From assembly GCF_011752995.1 (NCBI RefSeq), contig NZ_VWWL01000023.1:1-64000 (forward strand): a stretch of 64,000 nt of DNA, given 5' to 3'. Position 1 is the stretch's first letter; each line of letters begins with the position of its first letter. Origin of the DNA: Burkholderia sp. Ax-1724. Its GTDB lineage: Bacteria; Pseudomonadota; Gammaproteobacteria; Burkholderiales; Burkholderiaceae. This document shows, piece by piece, positions 24,477 to 33,340 of the stretch. A program made the position numbers and the translations under genes. The notes under the pieces were generated by a model. That model had not been told where the DNA came from. It ran no database searches and saw only the letters and a list, made by a program, of their open reading frames with translations.

Positions 24477-25967
24477 TTACTGAGGCAACGGCAGCTTCGA
24501 TTGAGCAACGTGGGAGAGGAGGTTTTCCACGGATACGTGCATCACATCGGTAAAGGGCTTCGGGTACAGCCCCATGAACAGCGTCAGTGCGGCGAGCACT
24601 GCCAGCATGAAAAATTCGCGACGGCTGATGTCGGCGAGATGCTTCACGTGGTCGTTCGCGACCGCGCCGAAGTACACGCGCTTGTACATCCACAGCGTGT
24701 AGGCCGCGCCGAGGATCAGCGTAACCGCCGCACCGCCCGCGATCCAGAAGTTGTACTGGACAGCCGCCAGGATCACCATGAATTCGCCGACGAAACCGGA
24801 GGTGCCCGGCAAGCCGCAGTTCGCCATCGAGAACAGCATCGCGAACGCCGCGAACTTCGGCATCATGTTGACGACGCCGCCGTAATCGGCGATCTGACGC
24901 GAATGCATGCGGTCGTACAGCACGCCGATGCTCAGGAACATCGCGCCCGACACGAAGCCGTGCGAGATCATCTGCACGATCGCGCCTTCCGCACCGAGCT
25001 GGTTGAAGATGAAGAAGCCGAGTGTAACGAAGCCCATGTGCGCGATCGACGAATACGCGACCAGCTTCTTCATGTCGGCCTGCACCATCGCGACGAGGCC
25101 GATGTAGATCACCGCGATCAGCGACAGCGTAATGACGACCGGCGCGAGGAAATGGCTCGCGTCAGGCGCGATCGGCAGCGAGAAGCGCAGGAAACCGTAC
25201 GCACCGAGCTTCAGCATGATCGCGGCCAGCACGACCGAGCCGCCGGTCGGCGCTTCCACGTGCGCATCGGGCAGCCACGTATGCACCGGCCACATCGGCA
25301 CCTTCACCGCGAAGGCCATGAAGAACGCGATAAACAACAGCACCTGCGGCGTCATCGCGATCTGCGCGTGCTGCCACGTGGCGAGATCGAACGTGCCGGT
25401 TTCGTTGTACAGATACAGCAGCGCGACCAGCATCAGCAGCGAGCCCATCAGCGTGTACAGGAAGAACTTGAACGCCGCATACACGCGGTTCGCCCCGCCC
25501 CACACGCCGATGATGATGTACATCGGGATCAGCGTCGCTTCGAAGAACACGTAGAACAGCATGCCGTCGGCCGCGCTGAACACGCCGACCATGATGCCCG
25601 AGAGGATCAGGAACGCCGCGAGGTACTGGCCGACGTTCTTCGTGATCACTTCCCACGCGGCGATCACGACGATCACCGTAATCAACGCGGTCAACACGAC
25701 GAACCACATCGAAATGCCGTCCACGCCGAGGTGGTACGCGATGTGGAAGCGCTCGATCCAGCTCGCCTGCTCGACGAACTGCAGATCCGCCGTGCTCGAA
25801 TCGAAACCGGTGATCAGCGGAAGCGTGACGATGAAGCTCAGGACCGAGCCGATCAGCGCGATCCAGCGCGCCGGCGCCGGGTTGTCGTCCTTGCCGATCG
25901 CGAGGACCAGCAGGCCGAAGAGAATCGGCAACCAGATCGCGATGCTGAGAATCGGATAAGCGTGCAT
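24477..25967 (-). CDS. nuoM: NADH-quinone oxidoreductase subunit M
   Basis: A 496-residue proton-pumping membrane subunit of complex I. FFEATLIPMYIIIGVWGG carries the essential transmembrane Glu, WPVHTWLPDAHVEAPTGGSV the discontinuous helix, and MKKLVAYSSIAHMGFVTLG the conserved Lys. Translation starts at the ATG at 25967 (MHAYPIL). It is 14 bases downstream of nuoL. Confidence 0.96.
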   Translation of the reverse strand: MHAYPILSIAIWLPILFGLLVLAIGKDDNPAPARWIALIGSVLSFIVTLPLITGFDSSTADLQFVEQASWIERFHIAYHLGVDGISMWFVVLTALITVIVVIAAWEVITKNVGQYLAAFLILSGIMVGVFSAADGMLFYVFFEATLIPMYIIIGVWGGANRVYAAFKFFLYTLMGSLLMLVALLYLYNETGTFDLATWQHAQIAMTPQVLLFIAFFMAFAVKVPMWPVHTWLPDAHVEAPTGGSVVLAAIMLKLGAYGFLRFSLPIAPDASHFLAPVVITLSLIAVIYIGLVAMVQADMKKLVAYSSIAHMGFVTLGFFIFNQLGAEGAIVQMISHGFVSGAMFLSIGVLYDRMHSRQIADYGGVVNMMPKFAAFAMLFSMANCGLPGTSGFVGEFMVILAAVQYNFWIAGGAAVTLILGAAYTLWMYKRVYFGAVANDHVKHLADISRREFFMLAVLAALTLFMGLYPKPFTDVMHVSVENLLSHVAQSKLPLPQ

Positions 25968-25981
25968 GAGTGTCCCTCGCC

Positions 25982-28054
25982 TTATTTGCCGCCGAGCGTT
26001 ACAAACAGGGTCAGGAGCCCCAGCATGCCGATAATCATGGCGAACGCGTAGTGGTAGATGTAGCCGGATTGGAGGAAGCGGATCACGCTCGCGAACCAGC
26101 CGATAAAGCGTGCGCTGCCGTTGACGATGCCGTCGATCACGACCACGTCGCCTTCCTTCCACAGACCCCGGCCGATTGCCACCGCGCCGCGAGCAAACAC
26201 GACTTCGTTGATCTTGTCCATGTAGTACTTGTTATCGAGCAACGTGTAGATCGGGCCGAACGCGCGCTTGATGACAGCCGGCAGGTCCGGACGGATCAGA
26301 TACAGGAACCACGCAACCACGACACCGGCGAGCGCGAGCCACACCGGCAGGCCCGACACCGAGTGCAGACCCATCGACGCCCAGCCCTGGAACTCTTCGG
26401 CCATTTCGTGCAGCGCCGGATGGTTCTCGCCGATGTAGATCACCTTGTCGAACGCGACGCCATGCTGGAAGAAGTCGCCGAACAGCATCGGACCGACACC
26501 GATCGCACCGATCACGATCGACGGAATCGCCAGCAGCACCAGCGGCACCCACACGACCCACGGAGTTTCGTGCGGCTCGTGAGCGTGATCATCGTGACCA
26601 TGAGCGTGACCGTGATCGTCGTGGCCGTGCGCGTCATGCGCATGCGCCGCGGCTTCGATACCCATCGGCGATTCCGGATGCTTCGGACCGCGGAAGCGCT
26701 CCTTGCCGTGGAACACCATGAAGTACATACGGAACGAGTACAGCGCAGTCACGAACACGCTCGCGACCACCGCGAAGTAGGCGAAGCCCGAGCCCGGCAG
26801 ATGCGACAGCTTCACCGCGTCGATGATCGAGTCTTTCGAGTAGAAACCCGAGAAGAACGGCGTGCCGATCAGCGCAAGCGAACCGATCAGCGACGTGATC
26901 CACGTGATCGGCATGTACTTGCGCAGGCCGCCCATGTTGCGCATGTCCTGATCGTGGTGCATGCCGATGATGACCGAACCCGCGCCGAGGAACAGCAGTG
27001 CCTTGAAGAACGCGTGCGTCATCAGGTGAAACACGGCGACCGAGTAGGCCGAGGCGCCGAGCGCGACCGTCATGTAACCGAGCTGCGACAGCGTGGAATA
27101 AGCGACCACGCGCTTGATGTCGTTCTGGACGATGCCGAGGAAGCCCATGAACAGCGCCGTGATCGCACCGATGACCATCACGAACGACAGCGCCGTATCC
27201 GACAGTTCGAACAGCGGCGACATACGCGTGACCATGAAGATACCGGCCGTCACCATGGTTGCCGCGTGAATCAGCGCGGAGATCGGCGTCGGGCCTTCCA
27301 TCGAGTCCGGCAGCCAGACGTGCAGCGGGAACTGGGCCGACTTACCCATCGCGCCGATGAAGAGGCAGATGCACGCAACCGTGAGCAGGCCCCAGTCCGT
27401 GCCCGGGAAATTCAGCGCCGCGAGTTCGGTGCGCTTCGCGAAGACTTCGCCGTAGTTCATCGAACCGGCGAACGCGAACAGCAGGCCGATGCCGAGCAGA
27501 AAGCCGAAGTCGCCGACGCGGTTCACGAGGAACGCCTTCATGTTCGCGTAGATCGCCGACTCGCGCTTGAAGTAGAAGCCGATCAGCAGGTACGACACGA
27601 GACCCACCGCTTCCCAGCCGAAGAACAGTTGCAGGAAGTTGTTGCTCATCACGAGCATCAGCATCGAGAACGTGAACAGCGAGATGTACGAGAAGAAGCG
27701 CTGGTAGCCGTCGTCGTCGGCCATGTAGCCGATCGTGTAGATGTGCACCATCAGCGACACGAAGGTCACGACGCACATCATCATCGCGGTCAGCGAGTCG
27801 ACGAGGAAGCCGACTTCGAGCTGCGTCTTGCCGATCGACATCCATTCATAAACGGTCGCGTTGAAACTCGCGCCGTCCATCACCTGGAAGAAGACCATGA
27901 CCGACAGGATGAACGAAACCGCGACGCCGAGGATCGTGACCGAATGCGCGCCGGCTCGCCCTACCGCCTTTCCGAACAGCCCTGCAACCAGGGAACCGGC
28001 AAGCGGTGCCAGCGGAATTGCCAACAGCAGGTTTTCATTGAGTATCGTGGACAT
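25982..28054 (-). CDS. nuoL: NADH-quinone oxidoreductase subunit L
   Basis: A 690-residue distal antiporter-like subunit of complex I, with the long C-terminal lateral helix expected of NuoL. FFGWEAVGLVSYLLIGFYF, FPLHVWLPDSMEGPTPISAL and DIKRVVAYSTLSQLGYM hold the channel residues. A His-rich loop (residues about 469-495, with repeated GHDDH/AHGH) lies between late transmembrane segments and could bind metal ions. It follows nuoK by 17 bases. Confidence 0.96.
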   Translation of the reverse strand: MSTILNENLLLAIPLAPLAGSLVAGLFGKAVGRAGAHSVTILGVAVSFILSVMVFFQVMDGASFNATVYEWMSIGKTQLEVGFLVDSLTAMMMCVVTFVSLMVHIYTIGYMADDDGYQRFFSYISLFTFSMLMLVMSNNFLQLFFGWEAVGLVSYLLIGFYFKRESAIYANMKAFLVNRVGDFGFLLGIGLLFAFAGSMNYGEVFAKRTELAALNFPGTDWGLLTVACICLFIGAMGKSAQFPLHVWLPDSMEGPTPISALIHAATMVTAGIFMVTRMSPLFELSDTALSFVMVIGAITALFMGFLGIVQNDIKRVVAYSTLSQLGYMTVALGASAYSVAVFHLMTHAFFKALLFLGAGSVIIGMHHDQDMRNMGGLRKYMPITWITSLIGSLALIGTPFFSGFYSKDSIIDAVKLSHLPGSGFAYFAVVASVFVTALYSFRMYFMVFHGKERFRGPKHPESPMGIEAAAHAHDAHGHDDHGHAHGHDDHAHEPHETPWVVWVPLVLLAIPSIVIGAIGVGPMLFGDFFQHGVAFDKVIYIGENHPALHEMAEEFQGWASMGLHSVSGLPVWLALAGVVVAWFLYLIRPDLPAVIKRAFGPIYTLLDNKYYMDKINEVVFARGAVAIGRGLWKEGDVVVIDGIVNGSARFIGWFASVIRFLQSGYIYHYAFAMIIGMLGLLTLFVTLGGK

Positions 28055-28071
28055 AACCGCTTTTCCTGAAA

Positions 28072-28377
28072 TTAACCTTTGAGCTGATCGAGATCCTCGA
28101 CATTGATCGTGTCGAGACTACGGAACAGGGTCACCAGAATTGCGAGGCCGATCGCCGCTTCCGCGGCCGCCACCGTCAGCACGAAGAAGACGAAGATCTG
28201 GCCATGCACGTCGCCGAGGTAGTGCGAGAACGCGACGAAATTGGTGTTCACCGCGAGCAGCATCAGTTCGATCGCCATCAGGATGATGATGACGTTACGG
28301 CGGTTCAGGAAAATGCCGACGATGCTGATCGCAAACAGGATCGCACCGAGGACAAGGTAATGGGCTAGGGTCAACAT
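28072..28377 (-). CDS. nuoK: NADH-quinone oxidoreductase subunit K
   Basis: A 101-residue, three-helix membrane subunit of complex [16 protein letters not shown] contains the conserved membrane Glu and [19 protein letters not shown] the second one, both part of the central hydrophilic axis. The ATG at 28377 gives the usual length (about 101). It lies 20 bases after nuoJ. Confidence 0.96.
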
Positions 28378-28397
28378 GATTTCTATCTCCTGTCCGC

Positions 28398-29087
28398 TCA
28401 GCTGTTCTTGGCAGGTGCCGAGTCGGCTGCCGCTGCCGCCGCAGCTGCGGCTTCTTCCGCGGCGAGGGTCGCCGCGGTTTTCTCCGACGCCATCTTCACG
28501 ACGCGCACGCGGTCCTGCGCACGCACCTTGACCTGCGCGCTGACGTTCTGCCGCTTGCTGTCCTTCTTGTGGCTCGTGGTCAGCGCGATCGCCGCGATGA
28601 TCGCCACCAGCAGTATCAGGCCGGCGACTTCGAACGCGAAGATGTAGTCCGTGTAAATGATCTTGCCGATCAGGCGGGTGTTCGACCAGTCGCCCATGCC
28701 GTTCGCGGCCGCGGCCGTATCGTGCAGCACCGTCGACGTCGCGCCGTAGCCGTGCCACAGGATCAGTGCGGTCTCGATCACGATGATCGCGCCCACCACC
28801 GTCGCCATCGGCACGAAGCGTTTGAAGTCTTTGCGCAGCACGTCGAGATTGATGTCCAGCATCATCACGACGAACAGGAACAGCACCATCACCGCGCCGA
28901 CGTAGACGAGCACCAGCAGGATCGCGAGGAACTCGGCCTCGAGCAGCATCCAGATCGCCGCTGCGTTGAAGAACGCCAGCACCAGGAACAGTGCGGACGC
29001 CACCGGGTTGCGCGAGGTGATCACCTTCAGCCCCGAGACAACCAGGAGCAGCGCGAAGATGTAGAACAGTACGGTCGTGAATTCCAT
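28398..29087 (-). CDS. nuoJ: NADH-quinone oxidoreductase subunit J
   Basis: A 229-residue membrane subunit of complex I with five hydrophobic segments; [20 protein letters not shown] is the conserved pi-bulge helix TM3 involved in coupling. The last 50 residues are a charged then Ala-rich cytoplasmic tail ([14 protein letters not shown]), longer than in E. coli and of no known function. It is separated from nuoI by a 197-base gap, the longest inside the operon. Confidence 0.95.
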
Positions 29088-29284
29088 GATTACCGGTTCA
29101 TCGTTAGGCCATCGTCAGGCATTGTTCTTTGGCACGCGTGGTCAGCAAAAGCGGGCGAACCGCCAGAACAGTCGCACAGGTGCGCCGTGCCGCGGCGTTC
29201 AGACCGCGGCGCTCGGCCCGACAGCAGGCCGTGTTACTGCTTTTACTGCCGCTATTACTATTACTGCATCAACGGAAAAGCACT
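29088..29284. other. Non-coding gap inside the nuo operon (nuoI-nuoJ)
   Basis: 197 bases without a convincing gene. The part next to nuoI holds an imperfect repeat of TTACTGC and TATTAC units (about 29231-29270). The middle holds a perfect hairpin, GCCGCGG/CCGCGGC. All other nuo junctions are shorter. It may be an RNA processing or internal promoter region; nothing decisive is visible. Confidence 0.5.
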
Positions 29285-29773
29285 TCAACGATACGGTGCG
29301 TCGGCAGCCTTGTTGGCGGCGATCTCCGCTTCATAGCGATCGCCGACAGCCAGCAGCATGTCCTTCGTGAAGTACAGGTCGCCGCGCTTCTCGCCGTGAT
29401 ACTCGAGAATGTGCGTCTCGACGATCGAGTCGACCGGGCAGCTTTCTTCGCAGAAACCGCAGAAGATGCACTTGGTCAGGTCGATGTCGTAGCGCGTCGT
29501 GCGGCGCGTGTTGTCCGCGCGCGTTTCCGATTCGATCGTGATCGCGAGCGCCGGGCATACCGCTTCGCACAGCTTGCAGGCGATGCAGCGCTCTTCGCCG
29601 TTTTCATAGCGGCGCAGCGCATGCAGACCGCGAAAACGCGGCGAGATCGGGGTCTTCTCTTCCGGGAATTGCACCGTGACCTTGCGCTGGAACGTATAAC
29701 GTCCGGTCAGCGCGAGACCCTTGAGCAGTTCCGTGAGGAAGAAAGTCTTGAAGAAGTTTTGGATTGCGGTCAT
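29285..29773 (-). CDS. nuoI: NADH-quinone oxidoreductase subunit I
   Basis: A 162-residue peripheral-arm subunit with two [4Fe-4S] ferredoxin motifs: CIACKLCEAVCPALAITIES and CIFCGFCEESCPVDSIVET. They hold clusters N6a and N6b, which pass electrons from NuoG towards NuoB. The N-terminal helix anchors it to the membrane arm. It is 15 bases downstream of nuoH. Confidence 0.97.
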   Translation of the reverse strand: MTAIQNFFKTFFLTELLKGLALTGRYTFQRKVTVQFPEEKTPISPRFRGLHALRRYENGEERCIACKLCEAVCPALAITIESETRADNTRRTTRYDIDLTKCIFCGFCEESCPVDSIVETHILEYHGEKRGDLYFTKDMLLAVGDRYEAEIAANKAADAPYR

Positions 29774-29788
29774 GGGTTCGTCCGCCCT

Positions 29789-30853
29789 TTATTTCCAGAT
29801 ATTCAACGGCGACATGATCCAGAAGCCGACCACCACCAGCCACACCACGCAGACCGGAATGAACACCTTCCAGCCGAGACGCATGATCTGGTCATAGCGG
29901 TAGCGCGGGAACGTGGCGCGCGCCCAGATGAATACCGACAACAGGAAGAAAACCTTGGCGACGAGCCAGACGATGCCCGGGATGAACGACAGGAAACCGA
30001 ACGGTGCGCTCCAGCCGCCGAGGAACAGAGTTGCAGCCAATGCCGAGATCACGATCATGTTGATGTACTCGGCGAGGAAGAACAGCGCGAACGCCATACC
30101 CGAGTAATCGATCATGTGGCCCGCGACGATTTCCGATTCGCCTTCCACCACGTCGAACGGGTGACGGTTCGTTTCGGCGATGCCCGAGATGAAGTAGACG
30201 ACGAACATCGGCAGGAGCGGCAGCCAGTTCCACGACAGGAAGTTCAGGCCGTGCGAGGCGAAGAAGCCGTGCTCCTGCGAGCCGACGATGCCCGACAGGT
30301 TCAGCGTGCCGGCCGTCATCAGCACGACCACGAGCGCGAAGCCCATCGAGATTTCGTACGAAACCATTTGCGCCGCGGCGCGCATCGCGCCGAGGAACGC
30401 GTACTTCGAGTTCGACGCCCAGCCGGCCAGAATCACGCCGTACACGCCGATCGACGAAATCGCCATCGCGTACAGCAGGCCCGCGTTGATGTCGCCGAGC
30501 ACCGCGCCCGCCTGGAACGGAATCACTGCCCAGACCGCGAAGGCCGGCACCACCACCATGATCGGCGCGATGAGGTAGATCCAGCGGCTCGCCTGGGCGG
30601 GCTGGATCACTTCCTTGAGCAACAGCTTCAGCACGTCGGCGATCGGCTGCAACAGGCCGGCGGGGCCGACGCGGTTCGGGCCGAGACGCACGTGCATCCA
30701 GCCGATCAGCTTACGTTCCCACAGGATCAGGTAAGCCACGCACAGCAGGATCACAACGGCCACCACCAGGATGCGCACGAGCGCCCACACCGTGGGCCAA
30801 GCGACACCGAGAAGCTGGGACCCGCCCGAGTTGATCGTATCGAACAAGCTCAT
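29789..30853 (-). CDS. nuoH: NADH-quinone oxidoreductase subunit H
   Basis: A 354-residue membrane subunit with eight or nine transmembrane helices that forms most of the quinone chamber. GWMHVRLGPNRVGPAGLLQP, AETNRHPFDVVEGESEIVAG and WARATFPRYRYDQIMRLGWK are the conserved loops. The ATG directly abuts the nuoG stop codon, suggesting coupled translation. Confidence 0.97.
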   Translation of the reverse strand: MSLFDTINSGGSQLLGVAWPTVWALVRILVVAVVILLCVAYLILWERKLIGWMHVRLGPNRVGPAGLLQPIADVLKLLLKEVIQPAQASRWIYLIAPIMVVVPAFAVWAVIPFQAGAVLGDINAGLLYAMAISSIGVYGVILAGWASNSKYAFLGAMRAAAQMVSYEISMGFALVVVLMTAGTLNLSGIVGSQEHGFFASHGLNFLSWNWLPLLPMFVVYFISGIAETNRHPFDVVEGESEIVAGHMIDYSGMAFALFFLAEYINMIVISALAATLFLGGWSAPFGFLSFIPGIVWLVAKVFFLLSVFIWARATFPRYRYDQIMRLGWKVFIPVCVVWLVVVGFWIMSPLNIWK

Positions 30854-33187
30854 TTACGCCTTCTCCACCAGCAGTTCACCGAACAGGCTGCCCAGCGCTG
30901 CACCGGCAGGTGTAGCCGCCGACACGCGGACCACCGTCTCCGCAAGATTCGCGTCGCGCACGGCCGGCAACTGCACCGCTTGCTCGCCCTGGCGCACGCG
31001 TACCGCGTCGCCTTCCTTCAAACCCAGTTTGTCGAACAGCGCAGCCGGCAGGCCGACCGAGTTCGCCACACGTGCGGCCGCAGTCAGATGCAGCGACTCC
31101 GCGCGACGCACGAGCGCGTCGGCATGATAGATCGGCACGTTCGCGAGACGCTCGAACCGACCTTCCACCGCCTTGGCCGCCTTGCCGCGCGTCACCGTGA
31201 CGCTGGTGCGGTTCGACAGACGCGAGTTCAGCTCGCCGTCGCCGAGCGCAGCCGCGCGCACTTCCTCGACCGTGTCGTAGTCGAAACCCGGCACGCCGAG
31301 CAGGCTACCGAGCACACGCAACACCTTCCATGCCGGACGCGTGTCGCCGAGCGGACGCACGACGCCGTTGAACGGCTGCACCGTGCCTTCCGCGTTGACG
31401 AAGGTGCCGCCCGTCTCCGTGAACGGCGCGATCGGCAGCAGCACGTCGGCGTAGTCGGCGCCGGTCTGGAACGGCGACATCACGACGACCATCTCGGCCT
31501 GCTTCAGCGCGGCGAGCGCCTGCGCCGGATTGGCGGTATCGAATTCCGGTTCGAGATTCAGCAGCAGATAACCCTTGCGCGGCTGTTCGAACACTTCGCG
31601 GGCGTTCAGGCCGCCTTCGCCCGGCAGCGCGTTCACAAGGTGCGCGCCGACCGTGTTGGCCGCTTCCGTGAGGAAGCCGAGCGTCGCACCGCTTGCCTCG
31701 GCAATCCATTGCGCCGCCGCGTGGATCGCGGCGAAGTCGGGATGACGCACCGCTTCGTTGCCGAGCAGCACGAGACGGCGTTCGCCCGTGGCGAGCGAAT
31801 CTGCAACCTGCTTGTCAGCATCGGTAGGCTGCGTGCCCACGAACGCTTCCGGCAGTGCCACGCCCTTTGCCTGCGCGACCGCGCCGGCGATGCCCGCGAG
31901 CACATCGAGCCATGCCGACGGTGCCGCCACCACGCGTTGAGCTTGCGGAATCAGTGCGTCGTCGTTCGTGGCCTGCACGAGCGTGAGTTGCGTGCCGCCC
32001 TTGGCCGCCTGGCGCAGACGCGCTGCGAACAGCGGATGATCGCGACGCAGGTCCGAACCGATCACGAGCGCCGCGTCGATATTCGACAGTTCGGCGACGG
32101 CGGTGCCGAGCCACGGCGCGCCGGTCACTGGCGCCGAGAAATCGGACTGGCGCAGACGGAAGTCGACATTCGGCGTGCCGACCGCTTGCGCAATCTGCTT
32201 GAGCAGGAACAGTTCTTCGATCGTGCTATGCGCGCTGGAAAGCGCTGCGAGCGCATTCGCACCGTGGTCGCCCTTGATGCCCTTCAGACCCTTGACCACG
32301 TAGTCGAGCGCCGTCTGCCAGTCGGTTTCGACCCACTGGCCGCCCTGCTTGAGCATCGGCTTGGTCAGACGCTCGGGGCTGTTGAGGCCTTCATACGAGA
32401 AGCGGTCCTTGTCCGAAATCCAGCATTCGTTGATGGCTTCGTTTTCGAACGGCAGAACACGCATCACGCGATTGTTCTTGACCTGCACGACGAGGTTCGC
32501 GCCGACGGAATCGTGCGGGCTCACCGACTTGCGGCGCGACAGCTCCCACGTCCGCGCGCTGTAGCGGAACGGCTTGCTCGTGAGCGCGCCGACCGGGCAC
32601 AGGTCGATCATGTTACCCGACAGTTCGGAGTCGACCGTCTTGCCGACGAACGAGGTGATTTCAGAATGCTCGCCGCGGCCAAGCATACCGAGTTCCATCA
32701 CGCCGGCGATTTCCTGGCCGAAGCGGACGCAACGCGTGCAGTGGATGCAGCGCGACATTTCTTCCATCGAGATCAGCGGGCCGACGTTCTTGTGGAACAC
32801 CACGCGCTTTTCTTCGCTATAGCGCGACGACGACTTGCCGTAACCGACGGCCAGATCCTGCAGCTGGCATTCGCCGCCCTGGTCGCAAATCGGGCAATCG
32901 AGCGGATGGTTGATCAGCAGGAACTCCATCACGGCTTGCTGGCCCTTCACCGCCTTGTCCGATTGGGTGCGCACGATCATGCCGGCCGACACCGGCGTCG
33001 CGCATGCGGGCACGGCCTTCGGCATCTTCTCGACATCGACCAGACACATCCGGCAATTGGCCGCAATCGACAGCTTCTTGTGATAGCAGAAGTGAGGAAT
33101 GTACGTGTCGACCTTATGCGCAGCCTGGATCACCATGCTGCCTTCAGGCACCTCGACTTTCTTGCCGTCTATTTCCAGTTCAACCAT
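30854..33187 (-). CDS. nuoG: NADH-quinone oxidoreductase subunit G
   Basis: A 777-residue iron-sulfur subunit. The N-terminal [2Fe-2S] ferredoxin domain has HFCYHKKLSIAANCRMC and a fourth Cys in VPACATPV. CPICDQGGECQLQD and HCTRCVRFGQ bind further clusters, and a molybdopterin-oxidoreductase-like domain without cofactor site makes up the rest. I use the ATG at 33187; a TTG at 33196 in frame is the alternative. A 144-base gap separates it from nuoF. Confidence 0.96.
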   Translation of the reverse strand: MVELEIDGKKVEVPEGSMVIQAAHKVDTYIPHFCYHKKLSIAANCRMCLVDVEKMPKAVPACATPVSAGMIVRTQSDKAVKGQQAVMEFLLINHPLDCPICDQGGECQLQDLAVGYGKSSSRYSEEKRVVFHKNVGPLISMEEMSRCIHCTRCVRFGQEIAGVMELGMLGRGEHSEITSFVGKTVDSELSGNMIDLCPVGALTSKPFRYSARTWELSRRKSVSPHDSVGANLVVQVKNNRVMRVLPFENEAINECWISDKDRFSYEGLNSPERLTKPMLKQGGQWVETDWQTALDYVVKGLKGIKGDHGANALAALSSAHSTIEELFLLKQIAQAVGTPNVDFRLRQSDFSAPVTGAPWLGTAVAELSNIDAALVIGSDLRRDHPLFAARLRQAAKGGTQLTLVQATNDDALIPQAQRVVAAPSAWLDVLAGIAGAVAQAKGVALPEAFVGTQPTDADKQVADSLATGERRLVLLGNEAVRHPDFAAIHAAAQWIAEASGATLGFLTEAANTVGAHLVNALPGEGGLNAREVFEQPRKGYLLLNLEPEFDTANPAQALAALKQAEMVVVMSPFQTGADYADVLLPIAPFTETGGTFVNAEGTVQPFNGVVRPLGDTRPAWKVLRVLGSLLGVPGFDYDTVEEVRAAALGDGELNSRLSNRTSVTVTRGKAAKAVEGRFERLANVPIYHADALVRRAESLHLTAAARVANSVGLPAALFDKLGLKEGDAVRVRQGEQAVQLPAVRDANLAETVVRVSAATPAGAALGSLFGELLVEKA

Positions 33188-33280
33188 GATGGTCAATCTT
33201 CCTTAACCTGTTACCGCTCAATCGTTCGCCTGTTCAGCGCCCGCTTCGGGCGATGAATCCTGCGGTTGAGGTGTACGTCG

Positions 33281-33302
33281 GGTAGTTATCCGGTAGTTAT
33301 CT
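33281..33302. repeat. Tandem 11-bp direct repeat in the nuoF-nuoG gap
   Basis: GGTAGTTATC occurs at 33281 and again at 33292, separated by one base. It sits in the non-coding gap after the nuoF stop. No function is evident. Confidence 0.8.
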
Positions 33303-33340
33303 GTCTGCCAACCCTGCCGGCTCGACTCGGGCAGCCATCG

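Noticed and set aside
22995..26051. A 1018-codon plus-strand open frame antisense to nuoN and nuoM
   Set aside because: It is rich in Arg, His, Glu and Asp, has no recognisable domain, and arises from third-position GC bias opposite real nuo genes.
25970..28069. A 699-codon plus-strand open frame antisense to nuoL
   Set aside because: Shadow of nuoL; the His/Asp/Arg-rich translation has no domain.
29129..33256. A 1375-codon plus-strand open frame antisense to nuoI, nuoH and nuoG
   Set aside because: Same cause: it mirrors verified complex I genes and has a shadow-type composition.
33281..33302. Tandem 11-bp repeat considered as an attachment site or operator
   Set aside because: It is direct rather than inverted, has no integrase nearby, and lies inside the nuo transcript.
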